64,000 bases of DNA. It comes from Pseudomonas sp. Seg1. GTDB lineage: Bacteria > Pseudomonadota > Gammaproteobacteria > Pseudomonadales > Pseudomonadaceae. The DNA lies in contig NZ_AP021903.1 of assembly GCF_018326005.1 (NCBI RefSeq), forward strand, positions 3,443,501-3,507,500, read 5' to 3'. The notes under the pieces were generated by a model. That model did no database searches and had not been told where the DNA came from. It worked only from the letters and a program-made list of their open reading frames with translations. Of the stretch, positions 1-8,935 are shown piece after piece (the stretch's first letter is position 1; each line of letters opens with the position of its first letter). The position numbers were made by a program, and so were the translations under genes.

Positions 1-1613
1 CGGGCAAACTGGCCGTAAACACGTTCTGGAACAGCGATGCGGCGCCCAACTATTACGACCAGAGCTGGTACAAGGGCGGCATGGCCACACCTCGCGGTCA
101 GTGCGCCTGGGCGGCGGCCTATAAAGATGACGCCAGTGCCGAGCCGCGCACCAACTGCGCCATGGCTATCCAGAAAAACGGCAACGCCTGGGGCGTCTCG
201 ACCATTGACGTGACCCTGGGCTTTTTCAATGACCTGGTGGCCCGCAAGGAAAAAGACCTCAACGCCGAAATGCTCATCGTCGAGGCCGACGGCAAGATCA
301 TCAGCAACAGTTCGCGCATCAGCGGCCCGATCGTGCTGAAGAACATCAGCGAACTGGCCACCAACTCAACCTTCGCCAGCCAGGTCAAGGCCGGCCTGCA
401 AAATCGCGATCAGGCGCAGCGCGTCGAGTTCGACAACAACGGCCAGGACAGCACTTTCTTCATGCGCCCGATCGAAGGCACACCGTGGTTCCTCGCCACC
501 GCCCTGCCGACCCAAATGCTCACCGCCCAGCGTGACGACGTGCTCAGCACCCTGAGCCTGTTGCAGATACCGCTGGTGATCCTGTTGGTATTGCTGCAGA
601 TCTATGCGATTCGCCAGTTGGTGCAGCGCATGAAAGCGCTGAAAGCCAACATCGATTTACTGTCCAGCGGCGATGCCGACCTGACCCGACGCATCACCAT
701 CCGCGCCGAAGACGAACTCGGCGCCATCGGTCACTCGGTCAACACCTTTATCGCCTACCTGCAAAACATGATCGGCGAAGTCACTCAGGCCACCGGCGCC
801 ATGGCGTCGAGCCTCGACAACCTGCAACGCACGTCGACGCACACCAGCCAGATTCTCCTGCGTCACGCCTCGGAAACCGATCAGACCGTCACCGCCATTA
901 CCGAGATGAGTTCGACCGCCGAAAGCGTGGCGCAGAACGCCGCTGAAACCGCAGCGTTTACCCAACGTGCCAACGAAAACGCCGACCGTTCGCGGGTGGT
1001 CGTCGGCGAGGCAACCAACAGCGTGGTGGCACTGATCGACGAGGTGGCCAGCGCCACCCATAAAGTTGAAAACATGCAACAGGACGCCCAGCGCATCACC
1101 GAGATTCTCGGCGTGATCGGCGCGATTGCCGGCCAGACCAATCTGCTGGCCCTCAACGCCGCCATTGAAGCGGCCCGTGCCGGTGAACAGGGCCGCGGGT
1201 TTGCCGTGGTCGCCGACGAAGTCCGCGCCCTCGCCGCCCGCACCCAGGCCAGCACTTCGGAAATCAACGAGATGTTGACGCGTCTGACGCAAGGCGTGAG
1301 TTCGTCGGTCAGTGCCATGGAAAACACCCAGGCCAGCTGTCAGTCGGCCGCCGACGCCACCGCCCGGGTCAACTCCGGGCTGGATGAAATGGCCGGCTCG
1401 GTCAGCCACATCAACAGCCTCAGCACGCAGATTGCCACCGCCGCCGAACAGCAAAGTGCAGTGACCGAAGAAATCAATCGCAGCATGGTGCAGATCCGCC
1501 ACATGGTTGATGAACTGGTGCAGAGCGGCCAGGCCAGCGAACTCAACACCCGTCAGTTGCTGGAAGCCAATGGCCGGGTGAGTGCGATCATGGGGCGCTT
1601 CAAGGTCCGCTGA
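1..1613 (+). CDS. methyl-accepting chemotaxis protein, 5' end cut by window
   Basis: Membrane chemoreceptor that passes a periplasmic ligand signal to CheA/CheW. The reading frame is open from base 3, so the N-terminus lies outside the window; the ATG at 81 is internal. Visible order: the C-terminal part of a periplasmic dCache-like sensor, a transmembrane helix around codons 155-172 after base 81 ([18 protein letters not shown]), a HAMP segment ([20 protein letters not shown]), then a long helical signalling domain. The signalling domain has the conserved hairpin tip ([20 protein letters not shown], then [15 protein letters not shown]). The ligand cannot be inferred. A REP palindrome follows the stop codon. 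Confidence 0.95.
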   Translation, partial: GKLAVNTFWNSDAAPNYYDQSWYKGGMATPRGQCAWAAAYKDDASAEPRTNCAMAIQKNGNAWGVSTIDVTLGFFNDLVARKEKDLNAEMLIVEADGKIISNSSRISGPIVLKNISELATNSTFASQVKAGLQNRDQAQRVEFDNNGQDSTFFMRPIEGTPWFLATALPTQMLTAQRDDVLSTLSLLQIPLVILLVLLQIYAIRQLVQRMKALKANIDLLSSGDADLTRRITIRAEDELGAIGHSVNTFIAYLQNMIGEVTQATGAMASSLDNLQRTSTHTSQILLRHASETDQTVTAITEMSSTAESVAQNAAETAAFTQRANENADRSRVVVGEATNSVVALIDEVASATHKVENMQQDAQRITEILGVIGAIAGQTNLLALNAAIEAARAGEQGRGFAVVADEVRALAARTQASTSEINEMLTRLTQGVSSSVSAMENTQASCQSAADATARVNSGLDEMAGSVSHINSLSTQIATAAEQQSAVTEEINRSMVQIRHMVDELVQSGQASELNTRQLLEANGRVSAIMGRFKVR

Positions 1614-1644
1614 TTCGTGCAGGGATTTTCGCCAATCAGATAAC

Positions 1645-1739
1645 CCCTGTGGGAGCTGGCTTGCCAGCGATGGGGCCCGGTCAGTCAGACATTCATTGAC
1701 TGACTCTGCGCCATCGCGGGCAAGCCCGCTCCCACAGGG
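1645..1739. repeat. paired REP palindrome (GTGGGAGC class)
   Basis: Two inverted arms begin CCCTGTGGGAGC and end GCTCCCACAGGG, each followed inwards by the GGCTTGCC-GCGAT core. The spacer is about 40 bases. This is a typical Pseudomonas REP doublet, placed after the chemoreceptor stop, where it may form a stable 3' mRNA hairpin. The rest of the gap up to 1936 shows no gene. Confidence 0.9.
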
Positions 1740-1936
1740 TTCTACTTCGTTCACGCAATAGTCATTCGTGGCCACCTGACAACATTGTCATCTCGCGCTC
1801 AGCAAGCTGTCAGCCGTGATCTACGATCATCCTGCCTGTCCGCGTTGCAACAACTGGAAACATTGCGTTGATGCCCGGCGGAAAAAACCGTTCAAAATGC
1901 GTGCTTTCCGATCGTCACCCGAGCCGAGAATCCGTT

Positions 1937-2383
1937 ATGCGAACCCATCTGCGTCTGCTCGCCCTGAGCGCCCTGTTCATCTCCTCCCTGGCCCAGGCCG
2001 CCGATTTGATCCCTATCGAAGTGCATCGCGACGCCAACTGCGGCTGCTGCAAAAAATGGATCAGCCACCTGGAAGCCAATGGTTTCAAGGTTGAAGATCA
2101 CGTCGAAAGCGACATGAGCAGCTTCAAGCAACAACATGGCGTGCCACCGCGCCTGGCTTCGTGCCACACCGCAATCATCAATGGCAAATTCGTCGAAGGC
2201 CACGTGCCGGCAGAACAGGTGCTGGCCCTGAGCAAGCGCGACGATCTGCTCGGTGTTGCCGCGCCGGGCATGCCGATGGGCTCGCCGGGCATGGAAATGG
2301 ACGGCATGAGCGATGCCTATCAAGTGATCGGCCTGAAAAAGGATGGATCTGACGTAGTGGTGGCGGACTACCCGGCCCATTGA
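1937..2383 (+). CDS. DUF411 domain protein, exported
   Basis: A 148-aa protein with a clear Sec signal peptide (MRTHLRLLALSALFISSLAQA, cut before ADLIP). The DUF411 region carries the CGCCK cysteine motif (about residues 35-39) and a further Cys in ASCHTA. A Met/Gly-rich stretch (PGMPMGSPGMEMDGM) near the C-terminus could bind metal. DUF411 proteins are often found with copper-handling genes; a metal role here is inference. The ATG at 1937 is chosen over an upstream in-frame ATG at 1868 because the signal peptide starts there. The stop overlaps the next start by one base. Confidence 0.85.
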   Translation: MRTHLRLLALSALFISSLAQAADLIPIEVHRDANCGCCKKWISHLEANGFKVEDHVESDMSSFKQQHGVPPRLASCHTAIINGKFVEGHVPAEQVLALSKRDDLLGVAAPGMPMGSPGMEMDGMSDAYQVIGLKKDGSDVVVADYPAH

Positions 2384-2817
2384 TGGGCGCCGCGTACCTC
2401 GGATTGTTCTTTGCCGCTTTTGGCGCAGCGACTCTGTTACCGCTGCAATCCGAGGCGTTGCTGGTCGGGCTGATTGTCAGCGACCGGTACTGGCTCTGGG
2501 GTTTGCTGGCGGTGGCGACCGTGGGCAATGTACTCGGCTCGCTGGTCAACTGGTGGCTGGGCCGTGGGCTGGAACGTTTTCAGGATCGGCGCTGGTTTCC
2601 GGTCAGCGCCAGACACATGGCCACGGCACGCCGACACTATGAACGTTACGGGCATTGGTCGCTGTTGCTCAGTTGGCTGCCCGTCATCGGTGATCCGCTG
2701 ACACTGATTGCCGGCGTCATGCGCGAGCCACTTGGGCGCTTTCTCTTTATCGTCACCCTCGCCAAAGGCGCGCGTTATGCCGTGTTGGCGATGCTGACGC
2801 TGGGCTGGCTGGGGTGA
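2383..2817 (+). CDS. YqaA-type small DedA-family (SNARE-associated) membrane protein
   Basis: A 144-aa integral membrane protein with about four hydrophobic helices. It resembles the YqaA branch of the DedA/VTT superfamily, with conserved GNVLGSLVNWWLGRG and a later LSWLPVIGDPLTLIAGVMR, the proline/glycine re-entrant-loop signature. DedA-like proteins act in lipid or ion transport across the inner membrane; the substrate here is unknown. The ATG at 2383 overlaps the DUF411 stop (TGATG), so the two genes are probably translationally coupled. A TTG at 2380 is an alternative start. Confidence 0.85.
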   Translation: MGAAYLGLFFAAFGAATLLPLQSEALLVGLIVSDRYWLWGLLAVATVGNVLGSLVNWWLGRGLERFQDRRWFPVSARHMATARRHYERYGHWSLLLSWLPVIGDPLTLIAGVMREPLGRFLFIVTLAKGARYAVLAMLTLGWLG

Positions 2818-2904
2818 ACGATCAGTGCCAGGCGTTGCCTGTGTTTAACGTCGCCCTAATCCGGTCATTCCAGCATCGGCCGATTTCAAACGGAGTTTGA
2901 CCTT

Positions 2905-3942
2905 ATGTCTGTCACGATTTCCCGTTGGTTGCCGGGCCTGCTCCTTACCGCTGCCCTCCCCCTGTTCGCCCACGCCGCCGCATCAGCCGAAGGCCCGGCG
3001 TACGGCCCGGAGCTGCAAGGCTTCGAATATCCCTACACGCTTAAACATTTCGCTTTCCAGTCCCAGGGCAAATCCCTGCAAATGGGTTACATGGACGTCG
3101 CCGCCCACGGCAAGGCCAACGGCCGCACAGTGGTGCTGATGCACGGCAAAAACTTTTGCGCCGCCACCTGGGACAGTTCGATCAAGGCACTGAGCGAGGC
3201 TGGATACCGGGTCATCGCACCGGATCAGATCGGCTTTTGCACCTCCAGCAAACCGGACAATTATCAGTACAGCTTCCAGCAACTGGCGACCAACACCCAG
3301 CAATTGCTCAAGGCGTTGGGCATTCAGAAGGCCACCCTTTTAGGTCACTCCACCGGCGGCATGCTCGCTACGCGTTATGCGCTGTTGTTCCCAGAGCAGG
3401 TCGATCAACTGGCACTAGTCAACCCGATCGGTCTGGAAGACTGGAAAGCCCTCGGCGTGCCGTACCGCACCGTGGATCAGTGGTACCAGCGCGAGCTGAA
3501 AGTCAGCGCCCAAGGCATTCGTGAATACGAGCGCACCACCTACTACGATGGCCGCTGGAAACCGGAATTCGACCGCTGGGTCGACATGCTCGCCGGCCTG
3601 AGCAAGGGCCCGGGCAAAACCCAGGTGGCATGGAACTCGGCGCTGATCTACGACATGATTTTCACCCAGCCGGTGTATTACGAGTTCAAAGACCTGAAAA
3701 TGCCGACACTGCTGCTGATCGGTACGTCGGACACCACCGCCATCGGCAAAGACCTCGCGCCACCCGAGGTGAAAGCGAAAATCGGTCACTATGACGTGCT
3801 CGGCAAACAAGTGGCGAAGCTGATCCCGCAGTCGACACTGGTGGAATTCCCCGGCATGGGCCACGCGCCGCAAATGGAAGAACCGACGCAGTTCCATCAG
3901 GCGCTGCTCGGCTGGCTGGACAAAATCAATCCCGTTCGTTGA
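2905..3942 (+). CDS. secreted alpha/beta-fold hydrolase
   Basis: A 345-aa serine hydrolase of the alpha/beta fold. An N-terminal signal peptide (LPGLLLTAALPLFAHAAA) predicts export to the periplasm. The nucleophile elbow is GHSTGG with Ser149. The acid is probably the Asp in LIGTSDTT near residue 276, and the catalytic His is in GMGHAPQMEEP (His320). The oxyanion-hole segment is MHGKNFCAATW. A CGGAG ribosome site lies about 10 bases before the ATG. The substrate is unknown; the layout resembles esterases, haloalkane dehalogenase-like enzymes and lactonases. The next gene starts 14 bases downstream, so they may share a transcript. Confidence 0.9.
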   Translation: MSVTISRWLPGLLLTAALPLFAHAAASAEGPAYGPELQGFEYPYTLKHFAFQSQGKSLQMGYMDVAAHGKANGRTVVLMHGKNFCAATWDSSIKALSEAGYRVIAPDQIGFCTSSKPDNYQYSFQQLATNTQQLLKALGIQKATLLGHSTGGMLATRYALLFPEQVDQLALVNPIGLEDWKALGVPYRTVDQWYQRELKVSAQGIREYERTTYYDGRWKPEFDRWVDMLAGLSKGPGKTQVAWNSALIYDMIFTQPVYYEFKDLKMPTLLLIGTSDTTAIGKDLAPPEVKAKIGHYDVLGKQVAKLIPQSTLVEFPGMGHAPQMEEPTQFHQALLGWLDKINPVR

Positions 3943-3955
3943 TGAGGTAAGGCTG

Positions 3956-4909
3956 ATGGCGGTGCAGATTGCAGTGATCGATGACTGGCAGGACGTGGCT
4001 CGCGACGTGGTCGACTGGTCGGTACTCGATAGCCTCGGTGAGGTGACGTTCGAACACGATTACCCGGCCGACAACGCGACCCTGGCCGAGCGCCTCGGCC
4101 AATACCAGGTGATCTGTGTGATGCGCGAACGCACACGGTTCGACGAAGACCTGCTCAAGCGCTTGCCCAATCTCAAGCTGCTGGTCACCGGAGGCATGCG
4201 CAATGCCGCACTCGACATGGCGGCTGCGGCGGCACTGGGCATCAAGGTCTGCGGCACCGACAGCTACAAACATGCCGCGCCGGAACTGACTTGGGCGCTG
4301 ATCATGGCCGCCACGCGCAATCTGCTGAATGAAGCCAACTCATTGCGTGCAGGCCGCTGGCAGCAGGGCCTGGGTGGCGATCTGCATGGCAAGACTTTGG
4401 GTATCCTCGGGCTGGGCAGTATCGGCCAGCGTGTAGCGCAGTTCGGACAGGTGTTCGGTATGCGCGTGATTGCCTGGAGCGAAAACCTTACCGCTGAACG
4501 CGCACAGCAGGTCGGCGTGACCTATGTGAGCAAGCAGCAATTGTTCGAACAGGCCGATGTGCTGTCGGTGCATCTGGTGCTCAGCGAACGCAGTCGCGGG
4601 CTGGTCGATGCGCAGGCACTGGACTGGATGAAGCCGACGGCACTGCTGGTCAACACTGCCCGTGGGCCGATTGTCGATGAAGCGGCACTGATCAAGGCAT
4701 TACAAAAACAGCGCATTGCCGGTGCAGCGCTAGATGTATTCGAGCAGGAGCCTTTGCCGGCACTGCACCCGTTTCGCACACTGGGCAATGTGCTGGCGAC
4801 GCCCCACGTGGGCTATGTCAGTCGGCAGAACTATGAGCAGTTCTTTTCGCAGATGATCGAGGATATTCAAGCCTGGGCGGCCGGCAATCCGCTTCGCCAA
4901 CTGAACTGA
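3956..4909 (+). CDS. D-2-hydroxyacid dehydrogenase family protein
   Basis: A 317-aa NAD(P)-dependent dehydrogenase that reduces 2-keto acids to D-2-hydroxy acids or the reverse. The Rossmann motif GLGSIGQRVAQFG is central. The catalytic triad of the family is visible: Arg in NTARGPIVDE (near 235), Glu in DVFEQEPLP (near 265) and His in TPHVGYVS (near 283). Length is normal for the family. A strong GAGGTAAGG ribosome site precedes the ATG. The true substrate cannot be told from sequence. A REP element follows. Confidence 0.9.
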   Translation: MAVQIAVIDDWQDVARDVVDWSVLDSLGEVTFEHDYPADNATLAERLGQYQVICVMRERTRFDEDLLKRLPNLKLLVTGGMRNAALDMAAAAALGIKVCGTDSYKHAAPELTWALIMAATRNLLNEANSLRAGRWQQGLGGDLHGKTLGILGLGSIGQRVAQFGQVFGMRVIAWSENLTAERAQQVGVTYVSKQQLFEQADVLSVHLVLSERSRGLVDAQALDWMKPTALLVNTARGPIVDEAALIKALQKQRIAGAALDVFEQEPLPALHPFRTLGNVLATPHVGYVSRQNYEQFFSQMIEDIQAWAAGNPLRQLN

Positions 4910-4944
4910 CGCCTGCCCGATGGCTGTGGGTGGATTCACCGACG

Positions 4945-5040
4945 CCTTCGCTCGCAAGGCCGCTCCCACAGGGATCTGTGCTGGCCACAAGATTTGTGTA
5001 ACAACAGAAATCCGCTGTGGGAGCGGGCTTGCTCGCGCAG
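4945..5040. repeat. REP-like inverted pair upstream of glgA
   Basis: One degenerate arm (CGCTCGCAAGGCCGCTCCCACAGGG) is followed about 40 bases later by a canonical arm (CTGTGGGAGCGGGCTTGCTC). It sits after the dehydrogenase stop. Confidence 0.8.
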
Positions 5041-5528
5041 AGTCTTCAGAAGCAACAAATCAACAAACTGTTCGCACCACAACAGTGCGACCGCCCTCCC
5101 CGCTAGCACGAAATTGTGACTAATCAGTCACCGTTTTGATCCGCGCCTGCCAAAAAACCTGCACTTCGTCGGTGCGTTTGCACCCTCACACCGCGATTTC
5201 CGTGGCCCCCCAACCGATTGTCGAACAATTTACCCATTTGCTCTGGCCCGCTCTAGGATCTGGCCTAGACTGATTTTCGCGGGGCAAAACCGGCCGGTCG
5301 CAAACTGGAAAAATTATCGAAACTTTTGCTGATCGCGCCGGGTCATCTGAAAGGCAGGGCCAAAGCGACTGGTGCAATCCTTGCAATGGCCTCTTCACCC
5401 ATTCTGCTTGCGCGTGTTGGGTAGCGTTTGCTTACCGATGCGCGGCGCGTTTGCGCCCGGCCACAGGACGTGGTCATGGACAGGGTTTGTTCAAGACAAG
5501 AATCAGATCAACGACACGGGAGATTCAT
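5041..5528 (+). promoter_or_regulatory. long leader region upstream of glgA
   Basis: Nearly 490 bases without a supported gene precede glgA. No convincing sigma-70 or AlgU promoter pair with proper spacing was found by eye, though the operon promoter should lie here. The ribosome site GGGAG (5518-5522) supports the glgA start at 5529. Confidence 0.4.
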
Positions 5529-7115
5529 ATGATCAGTGCGGCATTGGATATTCAGGGAGAACGTGCTCAGCAGTCAGTAGGCGAAGCGAGCACCGTCAGC
5601 GTTCCCGGCAGCCGATCGATCAACATCCCCGGCACCAAGACGCTGACTCCGGTAGCGAGTCAGAATCCCAACAAGAAAAAAGTGTTGTTCGTCACCTCGG
5701 AAATTGCCGATCTGGTGAAGACCGGCGGCCTCGGTGACGTTTCCGCCGCCCTGCCCCGTGCCATGGCGCATCTGCATGACGTACGGGTGTTGATCCCCGG
5801 TTATCCGCAAGTGATGCACAGCGAAAACCCTATTCATATCATCGGCGAACTGGGCGGCCATGCAGCGCTGCCGCCGTGCAAGATCGGGCGCATGGACATG
5901 CCGGACGGGCTGGTGATCTACGTGCTGATCTGCCCCGAACTGTACGAGCGGGAAGGCTCGCCCTACGGCGCCAACAACGGCCGCGACTGGCCGGACAACC
6001 ACATTCGTTTCGCCCGTCTGGGCCTGGCCGCCGCCGATATCGCCGCCAACCTCGCGCAAATCCACTGGTGCCCGGATCTGGTGCACGCCCATGACTGGCC
6101 GGCTGGCCTGGCGCCTGCTTATATGCACTGGCGCGGTCAACGCACCCCGACGCTGTTCACCATTCACAACCTCGCCTACCAAGGCGTGACCAGCCTCGGC
6201 TCTTGCCCGGAGCTGGGCATTCCGACCCACGCGCTGCAACAGGAAGGCATGGAGTTCTACGGCAAGATGTCGTTCCTCAAGGCCGGCATGGCCTATTCGA
6301 GCCACATCACCACGGTCAGCGCCACCTACGCACAGGAAATCACCACCCCGGATTTCGGCTGCGGCCTCGACGGCTTTCTTGCCGCCAAGACCCAGCAAGG
6401 CTTGCTCAGCGGCATCCCCAACGGCATTGACGAAAGCTGGGACGCGGCCACCGATCCACACCTGTTCGCGCCGTTCCACATCGGCGACTGGGAAGGCAAA
6501 GCGGTCAACGCCGCTCACGTTCGCGAATTGTTCGGCTTGAAAGACTCCGAAGGCCCATTGTTTGCCGTGGTTTCGCGGCTCGTCTACCAGAAAGGTCTGG
6601 ATCTGACCGAAGCGGTCTCCGAGTACATCGTGCAGAACGGCGGCCAGATCGCGATCATCGGCCGTGGCGAACCGGAAGAAGAGCAAGCCATGCGCGAACT
6701 GGCATTGCGCTTCCCCGGTCAGGTCGGCGTGCGCATCGGCTTCAACGAAACCGACGCCCGCCGCATGTTTGCCGGCAGCGATTTCCTGTTGATGCCTTCG
6801 CGTTACGAACCGTGTGGCTTGAGTCAGATGTACGCCCAGCGTTTCGGCTCGTTGCCGGTGGCGCGCAATACCGGCGGCCTGGCCGACACCATCGAAAACG
6901 GCGTGACCGGTTTCCTCTTCGACGAATCCACCGTCGAGAGTTACCGCGAAGCCCTGAGCCGCGCGTTCAAGGTGTTCGCCTTTCCCGAACTGCTCAACGC
7001 CATGCGTTGCCGCGCAATGGCCGCACCGTTCAATTGGTGCAAAGCCGTCGAACCGTACGCTGAACTTTACGAACAACTGGTCGCCAAGGCGCTGGGTAAA
7101 GCACACCACAAATAA
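5529..7115 (+). CDS. glgA: glycogen synthase (GT5)
   Basis: A 528-aa starch/glycogen synthase that adds glucose from a nucleotide sugar to the non-reducing end of alpha-1,4-glucan. The N-terminal KTGGLGDV motif (about residues 62-69) is the family's ADP-glucose-binding signature. The C-terminal half has LVYQKGLDL and PSRYEPCGLSQMYAQRFG, the GT-B catalytic loop with its conserved Glu. About 45 residues before the catalytic domain form a polar extension, common in Pseudomonas. An in-frame ATG at 5451 lacks a ribosome site, so 5529 is preferred. First gene of glgA-treZ-malQ-treY. No glgC, the usual ADP-glucose source, is in the window. Confidence 0.96.
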   Translation: MISAALDIQGERAQQSVGEASTVSVPGSRSINIPGTKTLTPVASQNPNKKKVLFVTSEIADLVKTGGLGDVSAALPRAMAHLHDVRVLIPGYPQVMHSENPIHIIGELGGHAALPPCKIGRMDMPDGLVIYVLICPELYEREGSPYGANNGRDWPDNHIRFARLGLAAADIAANLAQIHWCPDLVHAHDWPAGLAPAYMHWRGQRTPTLFTIHNLAYQGVTSLGSCPELGIPTHALQQEGMEFYGKMSFLKAGMAYSSHITTVSATYAQEITTPDFGCGLDGFLAAKTQQGLLSGIPNGIDESWDAATDPHLFAPFHIGDWEGKAVNAAHVRELFGLKDSEGPLFAVVSRLVYQKGLDLTEAVSEYIVQNGGQIAIIGRGEPEEEQAMRELALRFPGQVGVRIGFNETDARRMFAGSDFLLMPSRYEPCGLSQMYAQRFGSLPVARNTGGLADTIENGVTGFLFDESTVESYREALSRAFKVFAFPELLNAMRCRAMAAPFNWCKAVEPYAELYEQLVAKALGKAHHK

Positions 7116-7132
7116 TCAGGGAGTTTTCCACG

Positions 7133-8935
7133 ATGCCGTTACGGACCCAAGAGAACTGGCCCCACGGCGCGATCAAGCTGGACGCCGAACACACACAATT
7201 TGCACTGTGGGCACCTGACGCGTTTTCCGTAAGCGTCGAACTGCAAGATGGCCAGTCGCTGCCGATGCTGCCCCAGGCAAACGGCTGGTTCATGATCAAG
7301 GCCCGCTGTCCGGCGGGCACGCGTTACCGCTACAACATCGATGGTGAAATGGAGGTGCCTGACCCCGCCTCCCGCGCCCAGGATGGCGACATCGACCGCT
7401 ACAGCGTGGTGGTCGACCCTGACGCTTATCAATGGCAACACACTACCTGGCACGGGCGGCCGTGGAACGAAGCGGTCATCTATGAGTTGCATGTCGGCGC
7501 GCTGGGCGGCTTTGCGGCAGTTGAACAGCATCTGGCGCGGCTCGCAGAGTTGGGTATCACCGCCATCGAACTGATGCCGATCGCACAATTCCCCGGTGAC
7601 CGCAACTGGGGCTACGACGGCGTCCTGCACTACGCACCGCAAGCGTCCTACGGCACGCCGGAACAGCTCAAACACTTGATCGACACCGCCCACGGCCACG
7701 GTCTGGCGGTGATTCTTGACGTGGTCTACAACCACTTCGGCCCCGACGGCAACTACCTGAGCCGCTACGCCAAAGGCTTTTTCCGCGAGGACAAGCACAC
7801 GCCATGGGGCGCCGGGATCGATTTTCGGCGTCGTGAAGTTCGCGAGTTTTTCATCGAAAACGCACTGATGTGGTTGCTGGAGTATCGCTTCGACGGCTTG
7901 CGTCTGGACGCCGTACACGCCATTGAGGACCCGCGTTTTCTACGAAAACTGGCGCAGCGCATTCGCCAACAGGTTGATCCCGGCCGCCATGTCTGGCTGA
8001 CCGTCGAGAATGAGCTCAACCAGTCGAGCTTGCTGGAAGAAGACTACGACGCGCAGTGGAACGACGACGGCCATAACGCCCTGCACGTGTTGCTGACCGG
8101 GGAAACCGACGCCTATTACGCCGACTATGCGCTGCAACCCACCGAACAGTTGGTCCGTTGCCTGAGCCAGGGCTTCGTGTTTCAAGGCCATATCACCCGT
8201 CACGGCGAACCACGGGGCGAGCCGAGCGAACATCTGCCGTCGACCGCGTTCGTCCTGTTTCTGCAGAACCACGACCAGATCGGCAACCGCGCTTTCGGTG
8301 AACGTCTGCATCAACTGGCCGATCCGCGCGCCTTGCAAGCGGCGACGGTGTTGTTGCTACTGTCGCCGATGATTCCGCTGATGTTCATGGGCGACGAGTT
8401 TGCCGCCGAACAGCCGTTCCTGTTTTTTACCAGCCATCACGGCGAACTGGCCGAGTTGGTGCGCGAAGGCCGGCGCAACGAATTCGCCGGGTTCAGCGCC
8501 TTCACCGATCCACACAAACGCGAGCAAATCCCCGATCCCAACGACGAACGAACCTTCCAGACGTCGCGCCCCGAACTGCTCGGCAACGGCACGCCGCAGC
8601 AACAGGAAACCCTTGCGCTGTACCGGGAACTGCTGCAATTGCGCCATCGCTACATCATCCCCAATCTTTCCGGCACGCAGGCGCTGGGCGCGCACATGCT
8701 CGGCCACGCCGCCGTCAGCGCACGCTGGCGACTGGGCGATGGCAGTGAGCTGCGAATCGACCTGAACCTCAGCGATACGGCAGTGGTCAACCCTCCACGG
8801 ACCGGCGCGGTGTGGCTGTTTCAAAAGCCACCTGCGATCGAAATGTCGGATGAGGGCCTGTTGCCCCCGTATTGCGCGCTCGTCAGCCTCACGGCCGCAA
8901 CCCCTCTGCAACCTCTGAATGGAGAGCGCCTATGA
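7133..8935 (+). CDS. treZ: malto-oligosyltrehalose trehalohydrolase (GH13)
   Basis: A 600-aa enzyme that releases trehalose from maltooligosyl-trehalose made by TreY. An N-terminal beta domain (about 1-100) precedes a GH13 barrel. Signatures: YELHVGALGGF, DVVYNHFGPDGNYL, the nucleophile Asp in DGLRLDAVHAI (near 258), the acid/base Glu in LTVENE (near 291) and the stabilising Asp in FLQNHDQIGNRA (near 381). A GGGAG site lies upstream of the ATG. The stop overlaps the malQ start as ATGA, so translation is probably coupled. Confidence 0.96.
   Translation: MPLRTQENWPHGAIKLDAEHTQFALWAPDAFSVSVELQDGQSLPMLPQANGWFMIKARCPAGTRYRYNIDGEMEVPDPASRAQDGDIDRYSVVVDPDAYQWQHTTWHGRPWNEAVIYELHVGALGGFAAVEQHLARLAELGITAIELMPIAQFPGDRNWGYDGVLHYAPQASYGTPEQLKHLIDTAHGHGLAVILDVVYNHFGPDGNYLSRYAKGFFREDKHTPWGAGIDFRRREVREFFIENALMWLLEYRFDGLRLDAVHAIEDPRFLRKLAQRIRQQVDPGRHVWLTVENELNQSSLLEEDYDAQWNDDGHNALHVLLTGETDAYYADYALQPTEQLVRCLSQGFVFQGHITRHGEPRGEPSEHLPSTAFVLFLQNHDQIGNRAFGERLHQLADPRALQAATVLLLLSPMIPLMFMGDEFAAEQPFLFFTSHHGELAELVREGRRNEFAGFSAFTDPHKREQIPDPNDERTFQTSRPELLGNGTPQQQETLALYRELLQLRHRYIIPNLSGTQALGAHMLGHAAVSARWRLGDGSELRIDLNLSDTAVVNPPRTGAVWLFQKPPAIEMSDEGLLPPYCALVSLTAATPLQPLNGERL

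Noticed and set aside
5310..5360. Possible AlgU-type promoter upstream of glgA (AACTT followed by TCTGA)
   Set aside because: The spacer is about 20 bases instead of 16-17, so the match is not supportable.
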